This document shows positions 51,614 to 61,372 of a stretch of 64,000 nucleotides of DNA, in pieces. The notes beneath the pieces are model-generated. The model searched no databases and had not been told where the DNA came from. It was given only the letters and a program-made list of their open reading frames with translations. Origin of the DNA: Endozoicomonas sp. SCSIO W0465 (GTDB lineage: Bacteria; Pseudomonadota; Gammaproteobacteria; Pseudomonadales; Endozoicomonadaceae). A program made the translations under genes and the position numbers. The stretch covers positions 6,928,501 to 6,992,500 of the forward strand of contig NZ_CP092417.1 of the NCBI RefSeq assembly GCF_023716865.1. The letters are read 5' to 3'. Numbering within the stretch: the stretch's first letter is position 1; each line of letters starts with the position of its first letter.

Positions 51614-51636
51614 CAATAGATAAACGTTCATGCCGG

Positions 51637-53244
51637 GTAACTATTCAGCACTGAGCAAAGGCATATTACAGTAATTCCGAACAGCTCTATGAAGTGATTG
51701 ATATATGTCCATTCCCTGTTTTCTGGCAGACGACAAATAGCTGCGAATCCGTGCAAACATAGAACCACCGTCTGCACTCCTGAAGCAGCCTGAGATTTTC
51801 TGCTTTAACTTGGCCATTCGAACATCCCGCTCACTGCCATTGTTATCGAAGGGAATGGTAAAATCTGACATGAAGCGCAGTGTCTCAGCCTTGAACTCAG
51901 TGAGTCGTTTGAAGAGATTGTAAGCTTTAGTATTCTTGACTTTCTTGCGCTTAAGCTCCTCTCGTTGCTTCTCCATATAGACGACTTCTTTCATTAGAGC
52001 CCGCTGAAGCAACCGGTCATAAATCTTCTCGATTCGTTCACAGACAACACTTGGCATCTGTAGCATACCTATGGTCTTAAAGCCCTTGCAGTAATGCCAG
52101 GAAAGCCTCAGTAGCTTCATCAATCGCAACGCCAGTTGATTGCTGTCCCTATCAACAACACCCAAAAGCTCCCTCAGGTGATGGGCATTGCAAAGTACGT
52201 GAGTTGCCGCATATGCAAAATAGGATTTCCAATGATCATGAACCAGAACGCCTGCAAATGTTAGCAGTATGCCCATCGTGTCCATGGCCTCACGACCTCG
52301 CTTTTCAGACAAGTAGTAGAGCGTCCATTGTTCATCCCGCATAACGTGTAGCCAGTGCAAAGAGCCCTCGGCCCGCATACCCGTTTCATCGGCTCCGGCA
52401 ACAGACGATTCCCGCAAGGCGTCACGAATAACCTCTTCAGTAGAAGCCAGATTTTCATAGGTTCTGGCCACAAAATTGGCGACAGTGCCTGCACTTACAC
52501 TCATTTTATAGAGAGTATTAAAATACTCTGACACGCGCTTAAAAGGCAGGAAATGGTATTGGTTAAGATAGACGGCCATAGCCTGTGTGGCTGAGCCATA
52601 TTGTGCGGCAGCGGTAACACCTTCCGGGAATTCAGCCTGATTCCGACAACCACAAGTGCAGATTTTTACTTCAGCTCTATGGGCCGTTACTTCAAATTCA
52701 CCCGGTCTCCCTGGTTCAAACACCTGTCGTTCAATATATTTGACCGGCTCACTATCAAGAAGAGACGCCTGACATTTATTGCATTCTTTAACCGGAAGGT
52801 ACTCAATATAGTCAGGGATATCGACCTGTTTAAGACAAGTGCCCTGATGCCCTTTCTTTCCACCGGCTTTATTACCAGAAGACTGTCTCAGACTTTTAGG
52901 ATTGGGTTTTTCATCCGATGGATCGGTACCTTTATCTGCGGAAAGGTCGTCAGAATGATCTGGAGAATTACTGTTTTTACAAGGTTTTTGATAACCATCA
53001 GACGATGGCGGCTTGCTGCTGTTTTGACTGTTCTTGCCAACCTTTTCTTCCAATTCTCGACATCGCTCTTCCAGACAGGCAACTCTCATCCGCAGCTCTG
53101 CATTCTCTTTCAAGAGAATCTCAGCCGACATAGTTGCGGGTAGTTCTGGAATCATGCTGGCGAATATTGTGGAAAAATGGTGCTTAAGAGGATGGTATAA
53201 AAATCAGAAAATTCCAGATTTATGTGGGGGTGCTGAACAGTTAC
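51637..53244 (-). mobile_element. IS66-family insertion sequence, copy D, between hemB and ppk
   Basis: This 1608-bp element has flanks CATGCCGG (51629-51636) and TATGCCGG (53245-53252), an 8-bp duplication with one mismatch at its first base. The ends are as in copies B and C. It separates hemB from ppk without damaging either gene, but would block read-through from hemB. Confidence 0.95.
51641..53155 (-). CDS. IS66-family transposase (504 residues)
   Basis: This is a complete transposase equal in sequence to the copy C protein. It has the coiled coil, hydrophilic linker, zinc-ribbon (CNKCQASL, CTCGC) and DDE core (ADETGMRAEGS, HDHWKSYF, NNGSERDVRM). It is oriented against hemB and ppk. No lesion is visible, so this copy may be active. 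Confidence 0.95.
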   Translation of the reverse strand: MIPELPATMSAEILLKENAELRMRVACLEERCRELEEKVGKNSQNSSKPPSSDGYQKPCKNSNSPDHSDDLSADKGTDPSDEKPNPKSLRQSSGNKAGGKKGHQGTCLKQVDIPDYIEYLPVKECNKCQASLLDSEPVKYIERQVFEPGRPGEFEVTAHRAEVKICTCGCRNQAEFPEGVTAAAQYGSATQAMAVYLNQYHFLPFKRVSEYFNTLYKMSVSAGTVANFVARTYENLASTEEVIRDALRESSVAGADETGMRAEGSLHWLHVMRDEQWTLYYLSEKRGREAMDTMGILLTFAGVLVHDHWKSYFAYAATHVLCNAHHLRELLGVVDRDSNQLALRLMKLLRLSWHYCKGFKTIGMLQMPSVVCERIEKIYDRLLQRALMKEVVYMEKQREELKRKKVKNTKAYNLFKRLTEFKAETLRFMSDFTIPFDNNGSERDVRMAKLKQKISGCFRSADGGSMFARIRSYLSSARKQGMDIYQSLHRAVRNYCNMPLLSAE

Positions 53245-53448
53245 TATGCCGGAAGAGTGGCCTTTAATTATTTTCTGTTAGAATTAAATGAATAATGCGA
53301 CACTCTCCCTGCCACTTAAATTACCGTTCCGAGAGTCGCCTGTTTTCCGGGCCATTGGTTGAATCTCTCACAAGATCCATGACAAAAGCCACTGAAACCG
53401 GTCATCATAAGCCTGACTGCTGCTATTTTTGCTGAGAAATGAGGTCAT

Positions 53449-55638
53449 ATGGATAATCCCCAACAGTCGGATGTTCAGGACACCCAGGCCCAACCATCTG
53501 AGCTTGCCGAGCCAATAGCCAACAAACCCCCAAAGGTCAGTGACTACCAGAACCCGGACTATTACATCAATCGTGAACTCAGCCATCTGGCGTTTAATTT
53601 CCGGGTTTTGCAGCAGGCATTAAATGAAGAGTACCCGCTGCTGGAACGCTTCCGTTTTCTGCTGATTTTCAGCTCCAACCTCGATGAATATTTTGAAATC
53701 CGGGTTGCGGGTCTGATGCAGCAGGTCGACTTCTCCCGTGAGCAAGTGGGACTCGATGGCATGGGACCACAGCAGGTCCTGAAAGAGATCAGCCAGAAGG
53801 CCAAAGAATACGTTGAGCTTCAGTATCAGATACTGAATGACAGTCTGTTACCTTCGCTCAGAAAAGAGGGCATTCGCTTTCTGCGCCGCAATGAGCTGAC
53901 GGAAAAACAAAAGGCATGGATCAAGCGCTTCTTTTACCATGAAGTGATGCCCATTATCAGCCCCATTGGACTGGACCCTGCCCACCCGTTCCCAAGGCTG
54001 GCAAACAAGCTGCTTTGCTTTATCGTCTCCCTGGAAGGAAAAGATGCTTTTGGCCGTGATACCGGCATGGCCATCATCCCGGCACCACGGTCTTTACCAC
54101 GGATCGTCAAACTGCCGGAAGATATCTGCGATGGTCGGGGGAATGACTACGTATTTCTCTCGTCAATCATCCATCGTCATGTCAGCGACCTGTTCCCGGG
54201 CATGGATATCAAAGGCTGTTATCAGTTCCGCCTGACCCGTAACAGCGACCTGGATCTTGAAGATGAGGTTGAAGACCTGGCCAAGGCACTGCAGGGCGAA
54301 CTGCTTTCCCGTCGCTACGGTAAAGCGGTACGGCTGGAGGTAGCCGACAACTGTCCACAACCACTGGTTGATTTCCTGCTCAATGAGTTTGGCCTGACCA
54401 ATGAAGACGTTTATCAGGTCAGTGGTCCGGTAAACCTGACCCGCATGATGTCCATTTGCGATACCAATAACAAACCGGACCTGGTGTTTCCTCCCTTTAC
54501 CCCGGGGTATCCAAAAGGGCTACACAGTAAACGCAAACACAGCAACAATGTGCTTGATCTGGTCGCCAAACAGGACATCCTGCTGCACCACCCCTTCGAA
54601 TCCTTCACGCCAGTGGTGGATATGCTTCGCCAGGCCGCCAAGGACCCTGATGTGCTGGCCATTCGGCAAACCCTTTATCGCACAGGTGCTCATTCCGAAA
54701 TGGTGGATGCCCTGGTAGAAGCCGCCAGGCAGGGTAAAGAGGTGACGGTTGTTGTCGAAATCCGTGCCCGGTTTGATGAGGAGGAAAACCTGGCGCTGGC
54801 CCGTCGCCTGCAGGAAGCAGGAGCCGTCGTCGTATACGGTGTCGTTGGCTATAAGACACATGCCAAGATGATGTTGATTGTTCGCCGTGAAGGGCGGCAT
54901 ATTCAGCGTTATGCCCATCTTGGTACGGGTAACTATCATGCCGCCAATGCCCGTCTCTATACCGATTACAGCCTGCTGACCTGTGACAAGACACTGACCA
55001 ACGACGTTCATAAAATCTTCCAGCAGCTGACGGGCATGGGGCGTGCAGTTCGTGTTCGCAAGCTGTTCCATGCGCCCTTTACGCTGAAAAAGAACCTGAT
55101 TGATCTGATCAATCAGGAAACCAGTAATGCCAAAGAAGGCAAACCGGCCCGAATCATCATCAAAATTAACTCGCTCACCGAGTCTCACATGATTAAAGCG
55201 TTGTTCAAAGCTTCCCAGGCCGGTGTCGAAGTTGATCTGATCGTGCGTGGCATCTGCTGCCTCAGACCCGGCATTGAAGGGCTCTCGGAGAACATCCGTG
55301 TGCGCTCCATTGTCGGACGGTTTCTTGAGCATACCCGCGTCTATTATTTTGAAAATGGCGACGATGATGCACTGGTCTATTGCTCAAGCGCAGATGCCAT
55401 GATCCGAAACCTGGATATGCGTATCGAAACCTGCTTCCCCATAGAAGACCCAAAACTGGCCGCCCGGATCAAAAAAGAGTTGGACTACTACCTCACCGAT
55501 AACACCCGGAGCTGGCAGCTGCAAAGTGACGGCGAATACGAGAAGAACCGGCCTGTTCGGAGTCAGCGTCGACGTAATGCCCAGGAACGGTTGATGGATA
55601 CACTGGCAATTATCGCCAACAAACCGTTGACTGACTAA
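53449..55638 (+). CDS. ppk: Polyphosphate kinase Ppk1
   Basis: This 729-residue enzyme makes polyphosphate from ATP reversibly. The four PPK1 domains are present, starting with YYINRELSHLAFNFRVLQQA. The autophosphorylated His lies in VVGYKTHAKMMLIVRREG, the second active-site His in RFLEHTRVYYFENG, and NLDEYFEIRVAG lies in the N-terminal domain. An acidic, Gln/Pro-rich extension of about 35 residues precedes the domain. GAGGTC lies just before the ATG. The region between the IS66 copy and the start (about 200 bp) probably holds its own promoter, as hemB read-through is now blocked. Confidence 0.96.
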   Translation: MDNPQQSDVQDTQAQPSELAEPIANKPPKVSDYQNPDYYINRELSHLAFNFRVLQQALNEEYPLLERFRFLLIFSSNLDEYFEIRVAGLMQQVDFSREQVGLDGMGPQQVLKEISQKAKEYVELQYQILNDSLLPSLRKEGIRFLRRNELTEKQKAWIKRFFYHEVMPIISPIGLDPAHPFPRLANKLLCFIVSLEGKDAFGRDTGMAIIPAPRSLPRIVKLPEDICDGRGNDYVFLSSIIHRHVSDLFPGMDIKGCYQFRLTRNSDLDLEDEVEDLAKALQGELLSRRYGKAVRLEVADNCPQPLVDFLLNEFGLTNEDVYQVSGPVNLTRMMSICDTNNKPDLVFPPFTPGYPKGLHSKRKHSNNVLDLVAKQDILLHHPFESFTPVVDMLRQAAKDPDVLAIRQTLYRTGAHSEMVDALVEAARQGKEVTVVVEIRARFDEEENLALARRLQEAGAVVVYGVVGYKTHAKMMLIVRREGRHIQRYAHLGTGNYHAANARLYTDYSLLTCDKTLTNDVHKIFQQLTGMGRAVRVRKLFHAPFTLKKNLIDLINQETSNAKEGKPARIIIKINSLTESHMIKALFKASQAGVEVDLIVRGICCLRPGIEGLSENIRVRSIVGRFLEHTRVYYFENGDDDALVYCSSADAMIRNLDMRIETCFPIEDPKLAARIKKELDYYLTDNTRSWQLQSDGEYEKNRPVRSQRRRNAQERLMDTLAIIANKPLTD

Positions 55639-55663
55639 CTTATAATCTGCGGTGGTTCAGGCA

Positions 55664-55715
55664 GTAAGTTCTCGAAAAGCGCTGGAAGCAGGATAATTTC
55701 GGTCAGTCGTCTATC
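55664..55715. repeat. End fragment of the second-type IS66-like element
   Basis: About 52 bp (GTAAGTTCTCGAAAAGCGC… to …CAGTCGTCTATC) match, with a few changes, the transposase-proximal end of the IS at 2204-3930. It is a solo remnant of a decayed copy after ppk. Confidence 0.75.
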
Positions 55716-55858
55716 ATAGCTTTCATTGGTGTTTATGTGGAAGGAAGGTGTTGATCTTTAATCAATTGTTCTGCATGGATAGGTCTGCATGGATAGGTGG
55801 CAGGCTCGATTTTGGAAGAATTTTAAATGCACTCTCAATAGATGATTTTTGATAAGAG

Positions 55859-57921
55859 TCAGGGTATTTCGTCTATTGAAAGTGACGCCCAAAAGTTTTC
55901 ATCGAATAAATCAAAATTCTCTGATGAGAGGAGTTCATCAATATACCCTGGTAGTTCCAGATTCTTGAGACCTATAGTTTCTATAATTCGTGAAATTAAA
56001 TTCTCGTTCGGAAAGCCTTTACCATGACAGATGGAAGAAATGGATCTCAGCAGTTGCCGGTCAAGCTGGCCATCCTTCTGGAGGTTTGGTAGCTTCAGCA
56101 GCATGTCCACTTCCCCGGCTTTGGGAAAGCCCCGGCTACTCATCATGGAAGAAATGGAGCTCAGCAGTCGCTGGTCAAGCTGGCTATCCTTCCAGAGGCT
56201 CGGTAGCTCCAGCAGCGTGTCCACATCCCCGGCTTTGGGAAAGCCCCGGCTACTCATCATGGAAGAAATGGAACTCAGCAGTTGCCGGTCAAGCTGACCA
56301 TCCTTCCGGAGGCTCGGAAGCTTCAGCAGCATGTCCACTTCCCCGGCTTTGGGAAAGCCCCGGCTACTCATCATGGAAGAAATGGAGTTCAACAATTGCC
56401 GGTCAAGCTGGCCATCCTTCCGGAGGCTCGGTAGCTTCAGCAGCGTGTCAACGTCCCCGGCTTTGGGAAAGCCCCGGCTACTCATCATGGAAGAAATGGA
56501 GCTCAGCAGTTGCCGGTCAAGCTGGCCGTCCTTTTGGAGGCTCGGTAGCTTCAGCAGCGTGTTCACGTCCGCGGCTTTGGGAAAGCCTTTACCATTACGG
56601 ATAGAAGAAATGGAACTCAGCAGTTGCCGGTCAAGCTGGCCATCCTTCTGGAGGCTTGGTAGCTTCAACAGCGTGTCCACGTCCCTGGCTTTGGGAAAGC
56701 CTTTTCCATTACAGATGGAAGAAATAGAGCTCAGCAGTTGCCGGTCGAGCTGGCCATCCTTCTGGAGGCTCGGTAGCTTCAGCAGCGTGTCCACGTCCTC
56801 GGCTTTGGGAAAGCCTTTACCATGACATATGGAAGAAATGGAGCTCAGCAGTTGCCGGTCAAGCTGGCCATCCTTCTGGAGGCTCGGTAGCTCCAGCAGC
56901 GTGTCCACGTCCCCGGCTTCGGGAAAGCCTTTACCATGACAGATGGAAGAAATGGACCTCAGCAGTTGCCGGTCAGGCTGGCCATTCTTCTGGAGGCTCG
57001 GTAGCTTCAGCAGCGTGTCCACGTCCCCGGCTTTGGGAAAGCCCCGGCTACTCATCACGGAAGAAATGGAACTCAGCAGTTGCCGGTCAAGGCTGGCCAT
57101 CTTCTGGAGGCTCGGTAGCTTCAGCAGCGTGTCCACGTCCCCGGCTTTGGGAAAACCTTTACCACTACAGATGAAGAAATGGAGCTCAGCAGTTGCCGGT
57201 CAAGCTGGCCCTCCTTCTGGAGGCTCGGTAGCTTCAGCAGCGTGTCCACGTCCCCGGCTTTGGGAAAACCTTTACCACTACAGATGGAAGAAATGGAGCT
57301 CAGCAGTTGCCGGTCAGGCTGGCCATCCTTCTGGAGGCTCGGTAGCTTCAGTAGCGCGTCCACGTCCCCGGCTTTGGGAAAGCCCCTACTCATCATGGAA
57401 GAAATGGAGCTCAGCAGTTGCCGGTCAGGCTGGCCATCCTTCTGGAGGCTCGGTAGCTTCAGCAGCGTGTCCACGTCCCCGGCTTTGGGGAAGCCTTTAC
57501 CATTACAGATGGAAGCAATGGATGTAATAAATGGATAACATGCTATTGCTTGTACATCACGGTCTTCAATACTCAGAAACTCGTTAATGTTTTTCTTTGT
57601 TCTTGAGCTTCCTTCGCCCTTCAAGAGCATGCTGGTAATCGTACCCGTGTTTTTAACGGTTCTTTCCACACTGCTAAAATAAATGCCAAGCTTGGATATC
57701 AGTTGGACTTTCGACTCATTCGGGCAAGAATTAACCAGCTTATCCAGCGTTGGTTTGACGGTGATTTTGCGTTCCTGGCAAAAGCTCTTTAATTGATCTA
57801 AATTCGCTATCAATGAATCTTGTTGATACTCATTTCCACGAACCGGTCGTTTTCTTTTTAATTTTTCATCCTGTACTGCATCTTCAATGTGAGAAACATT
57901 TCTCTTTAGGCTCTTTTCCAA
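55859..57921 (-). pseudogene. Protein with thirteen 38-residue repeats, frameshifted
   Basis: I do not recognise the family. The N-terminal domain (about residues 1-137, start TTG at 57921 or further upstream) is charged and helical (HIEDAVQDEKLKRKRPVRG). Thirteen tandem 38-residue units follow (57510 to 56033), then a cap of about 50 residues ending SLSIDEIP. Each unit is a variable five-residue block (ICNGK, ICHGK, MMSSR and the like) plus GFPKAGDVDTLLKLPSLQ, then KDGQLDRQLLSSISS: two helices, an alpha-solenoid by inference. A one-base deletion near 57171 (GATGAAG for GATGGAAG) splits the frame. Offsetting indels near 57085 change QKDGQLDR to QKMASLDR in one unit, and one unit lost a codon. 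Without the deletion the protein would have about 685 residues. An IS1595 remnant lies directly upstream. Confidence 0.7.
56033..57510 (-). repeat. Thirteen 114-bp tandem coding repeats
   Basis: The length fits 13 x 114 bp minus four bases: a 3-bp deletion in unit 2 and a 1-bp deletion between units 3 and 4. Units are highly alike at DNA level, and differences cluster at the five-residue block and at the residues after GFPKA. The block reads in order ICNGK, MMSR, ICSGK, ICSGK, VMSSR, ICHGK, ICHGK, ICNGK, IRNGK, then MMSSR four times. Long plus-strand frames over this region are mirror images of the repeats. Confidence 0.9.
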
Positions 57922-57931
57922 TTCCAGACTG

Positions 57932-58877
57932 CTATGTAACCAGCAAGTTGACTAAGGGCTGAAGAAGACTTTTGCCTCTTCGGCCAATATTATGCAAAAA
58001 CTCAAAAAAGCCAAGGTAAAGGGGTAAAGCCTCTTGGGATATTCCCCTGTGAGGCCTTAGCCACGAGCGTAGAAGTGACCAAAACCCCTCCATAGTATTA
58101 ACATGCACCTCGTAAATACCGTCTTTGTCATCATCACGAGCATACTCACCTTTGCCGTGACAGACCGTTTTATGTCTGAAGCCCCAGCTTTCAAGGTCAT
58201 CATAGATGTTGTATTCATCGGTATAAATCTGGCTCTGTGGGGCTACGTGTTTCTTGATAAATGGTTCGATTGTCGCCTTCTTAACGTTCGACAGCATGTT
58301 GATAATGACCTGACCTCCCCTTTGAATCATTCCCAATACCGGCGGTTTGTCTTTTTCAAGAGTCCCACGGCCCGGAGCGCCTTTAAGCCTTCTTTTTCTC
58401 GGTGGACGATCCAGATTTTTTTAATGCTTCAGGGTGTCCCTTGTGACCAGCTACAATGTAGACCTCGTCGAATTCAACTTCGCCATCAAGAATCACTTCA
58501 GGCTTTCGGTCAACAACACCATTTCGTAAGACTGTGGTCATATGGTGTGCATCACTGACACACAGATCAAGTTCCTGAGCTATCTGGCTGTTGGAGACGT
58601 TCAGCCCCATTAAATAGAGACAGGCAATCCAGACTTTGAGTGGTCGGTGGTGTCCTGCGAAAACCGTATTTGTCAGGTCATCGAAGTAGCGCTTACAGGA
58701 CTTACAGTAATAGTGCTGGCACTCTACCTGCACATTGTCGTGTCCATTCTTTTTGACATTCTCAGAATCACAGTGCGGACAGAGAACAGTGCCATCTGGC
58801 CAGCGGTTCTCACGGATCATCTCAAAGCAGGTGTCATTACTGATGATATCTGAGATTCGGCCTATATTCATGGTCAA
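57932..58877 (-). pseudogene. IS1595-family transposase, frameshifted
   Basis: Two frames make one ISXO2-type transposase. The first (58877-58383) has the N-terminal zinc ribbon CPHCDSENVKKNG…YYCKSCKRYF, a helix-turn-helix, and the first catalytic Asp in EFDEVYIVAGHKG. It goes out of frame in STEKKKA. The second (58336-57932) continues with IYTDEYNIYDDL for the next acidic residue and the terminal HVNTMEGFWSLLRSWLRPHRG. Both halves would be needed, so the gene is inactive unless a frameshift is used. I could not fix the terminal inverted repeats or target duplication. It lies just upstream of the repeat gene and may have displaced its 5' end. Confidence 0.85.
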
Positions 58878-58913
58878 TGCTGGCGATGGCTAATTATATC
58901 CACCAAGGATAGT

Positions 58914-59156
58914 TCAGCAGTTCGGAATTCGAAAAGAGCCTCTCTTTAAAGATATTTTTTCTTTAGAGGGCTCATAATTATCGATGGTTGGGAGACTGCT
59001 CCCAATGGGTTCTTGTCTTGATACGTGCCAACCTGAATAGAAAGAGCTTGATGGTCTTGATGATGTTGTGTGATCACTACCAGAAGTTAATCCTGTGGAA
59101 TTCGCATTCCCCGTCGCCAGACTTGATTGATTATAGAGTGGGATCATTGTATGCAC
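58914..59156 (-). CDS. Short hypothetical Ser/Thr-rich protein or gene fragment
   Basis: This 80-residue frame is rich in Ser, Thr, Asn and Gly (SGSDHTTSSRPSSSFYSGWH) and ends in a basic stretch (SKEKISLKRGSFRIPN) at the edge of the IS1595 remnant. I do not recognise it. It could be the cut-off N-terminus of the 38-residue repeat protein on the other side of the IS, or just chance. Its composition suits a disordered or secreted N-terminus. Low confidence as a separate gene. Confidence 0.3.
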   Translation of the reverse strand: MHTMIPLYNQSSLATGNANSTGLTSGSDHTTSSRPSSSFYSGWHVSRQEPIGSSLPTIDNYEPSKEKISLKRGSFRIPNC

Positions 59157-59199
59157 TCAAAAAGTATGCACTCAAAAAGCGATACTTGATTCACACGAC

Positions 59200-59611
59200 A
59201 ACCATTGTGCAGCACTCTCGATTTTCTGAGCCAATCTCGGGGATGCCCGCTACCTGCATGACTATCAGTTAAATAGTGCCAGAATGAAAGCCCATATTGT
59301 CGGCAGGTTTTCCTGAGGCTTGCAAAGCTATCCCGGCTCCGTCGGCCGCTCTCACTTTTGGTGCCACCACTGATTTTACGCCGTTTGACGTGTTCTCTTA
59401 TCCGGCTTTCGCTGAGGTTGTTATGAAGAGACAGTACCGGGTTATCCAGAACCATCAACAATTCCTGTTCAATTACAGCAAGACCTGCCAGCGCCTCCTG
59501 TAGATCTGAGCAACGGGTTTGTGTCTGGTGAAGCTGAACAATGTGCTGTAGCTGCTGAGTTATGAAAGCAAGCAGCTTTTCAGTAGAAAGGTTATCAGGC
59601 AATGTATTCAT
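59200..59611 (-). pseudogene. Second-type IS66-like transposase, internally deleted
   Basis: The first ~30 residues (STEKLLAFITQQLQHIVQLHQTQT) match the start of the transposase at 2212-3870. They jump directly to its C-terminal third: LQEALAGLAVIEQELLMVLDNPVLSLHNNLSESRIREHVKRRKISGG, then SFASLRKTCRQYGLSFWHYL. About 370 residues including the first catalytic acids are missing, so it is dead. The end of the matching sequence is near 59200; the frame runs on to 59144 by chance. Confidence 0.8.
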
Positions 59612-59655
59612 GAAACTGAAAGGTAGACTGTAGAGACGGTATTTTCCTCAAAATA

Positions 59656-60462
59656 TTAGTTTTTGAGGACATACTTCAGGCAGGGCATTTGCTGGCGAAC
59701 TCGCACCAGCTCTGCCAGATCCAGTTCCGCGATAATCACCCCAGCTCCTTCAGCAGGGGCTTCAGCAAGAATATCCCCCCAGGGTGAAATGATCATGCTG
59801 CGCCCATAGGTCTGCCGGCCATCAGCATGTGTACCCGCCTGATTGGCTGCCAATACATAGCACTGACTTTCAATGGCCCTGGCTCTTAGCAACACTTCCC
59901 AATGCGCTTCACCGGTTACTTTGGTGAAGGCAGAAGGTACGGTGAATACGGTTGCCCCCTGCGCCACCAGATAGCGGTACAGCTCAGGAAAGCGGAGATC
60001 ATAGCAAATAGAGAGACCAACCTTTGCCTGGCCAATATCGACCAGCTCAGGTCCTGCTCCGGGGATAAAATCATCAGACTCCCTATACCGTCCTTTACCA
60101 TCGGATACCTCTGCATCAAACAAATGCATTTTCTGGTAACAGGCGACTTCCTTTCCTTCAGGGTTATAAACAAGACAGGAAGCATGGTGACGCCCATCAC
60201 AACTATCCCGAATAGGCACTGCACCGCCAATAAACCAGGCAGCCAGTGTTTTTGCCGTTGATGCCATCCACTCTCTTATCTCATCCGCTTGTAAAGCCAC
60301 TTCAGCCTGGGGGCCGCCCAGCATGGCAAAGCATTCCGGCAGAACAAAAATATCTATTTGCTCTTGTTGATGAGCCATTAATAGACGTTCAATTACCGCA
60401 AGATTTTCAGAAACAACAAGTCCCGAGCAAACCTGAATCACTGCTGCTTTAAGCCTACTCAT
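59656..60462 (-). CDS. Nitrilase-superfamily amidase (Nit1/YbeM-like)
   Basis: This 268-residue carbon-nitrogen hydrolase has the full Glu-Lys-Cys triad: Glu43 in LPECF, Lys111 in YQKMHLFD and Cys153 in LSICYDLRFPELYR. The pattern HLFDxEVxDGxGRYRESD and the length fit the Nit1/NitFhit branch, whose members hydrolyse deaminated glutathione. That substrate is a family-based inference. GGGGAAA precedes the ATG. It diverges from the NRDE gene across an 82-bp gap. It is cytoplasmic, with no signal peptide. Confidence 0.9.
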   Translation of the reverse strand: MSRLKAAVIQVCSGLVVSENLAVIERLLMAHQQEQIDIFVLPECFAMLGGPQAEVALQADEIREWMASTAKTLAAWFIGGAVPIRDSCDGRHHASCLVYNPEGKEVACYQKMHLFDAEVSDGKGRYRESDDFIPGAGPELVDIGQAKVGLSICYDLRFPELYRYLVAQGATVFTVPSAFTKVTGEAHWEVLLRARAIESQCYVLAANQAGTHADGRQTYGRSMIISPWGDILAEAPAEGAGVIIAELDLAELVRVRQQMPCLKYVLKN

Positions 60463-60544
60463 TATTATTTCCCCATGCTTTTTCGCATAATGGATGGTAA
60501 TTTATTTTTGCTGAATCTGATAAAGCTACCAGATAATAAAAAAC

Positions 60545-61330
60545 ATGTGTCTTATTGTTTTTTCATGGCAGCCCGATAGTCAGTATCCGCTTATTCTGGC
60601 TGCCAATCGAGATGAATTTTACCGGCGCCCAACGCAGGCAGTTGACTTCTGGAAAGACTGGCCCGATGTATTTGGTGGCCGGGACCTTGAAGCAGGCGGT
60701 AGCTGGATGGCCATTAACCGAAATGGGCGCTTTGCTGCCGTGACCAACTACCGGGAAACCCCCAACCCTGCTGGCTTATATTCCAGAGGTGCCCTGGTCG
60801 CCAACTTTGTCACAGGCTCCCAGCCTGCATTTGACTATCTGCACACTCTTCAGCAACAGACTGATAAATGGGCTGGCTTCAATCTCCTGGTTAAGGACTC
60901 AACAGGTCTTTATTACTTTAGCAACCGAGCAAAAGAGCAAAAGATTTCGCCCTTATCTTCCGGGATATATGGTTTAAGTAACCATCTGCTGGACACACCC
61001 TGGCCAAAGCTGTTGAGAGCACGCCATCGCTTTACAAGAGCAATGCAAGAATCAATTCCCCCAGACAGTAAACGGCTTGTTGAGCTAATGCAGGATAGTT
61101 ATCAACCACCGGAGGAACAGTTACCGGATACCGGGGTCAGTAAAGAAGTGGAAAAACGGCTTTCCAGCTGTTTTATTGCCAGCAAAGACTATGGTACCCG
61201 AAATACCAGCGTATTGATGATTGATCACCAAAATCAGCTGCAATGGGCTGAACAGGGCTATCTACAAGAAGGAGTCACCAGTGAAAGTCGTCAGTTCAAG
61301 ATCAAACTGCAGCAGAATCAGCTAAGCTAG
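60545..61330 (+). CDS. NRDE (TANGO2-like) family protein
   Basis: This 261-residue protein starts MCLIVFSWQPDSQYPLILAANRDEFYRRP, with the N-R-D-E signature and a Cys at position 2 as in the Ntn-hydrolase-like NRDE/TANGO2 family. Other family marks are FGGRDLEAGGSWMAINRNGRFAAVTNYR, YGLSNHLLDTPWPKL and YGTRNTSVLMID near the C-terminus. Eukaryotic TANGO2 is linked to haem handling; the bacterial role is not settled. There is no clear ribosome site before the ATG at 60545, but the family start is unmistakable. Confidence 0.9.
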   Translation: MCLIVFSWQPDSQYPLILAANRDEFYRRPTQAVDFWKDWPDVFGGRDLEAGGSWMAINRNGRFAAVTNYRETPNPAGLYSRGALVANFVTGSQPAFDYLHTLQQQTDKWAGFNLLVKDSTGLYYFSNRAKEQKISPLSSGIYGLSNHLLDTPWPKLLRARHRFTRAMQESIPPDSKRLVELMQDSYQPPEEQLPDTGVSKEVEKRLSSCFIASKDYGTRNTSVLMIDHQNQLQWAEQGYLQEGVTSESRQFKIKLQQNQLS

Positions 61331-61372
61331 GGAAGCACTCAAACAGCAGTTGCCAGAACCGAGACCTCGCTT

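Noticed and set aside
55990..57527. Long plus-strand reading frames over the 114-bp repeats
   Set aside because: They are mirror frames of the repeats, with biased composition (Ser/Arg/Trp runs) and no ribosome sites. The minus-strand reading gives the regular helical repeat.
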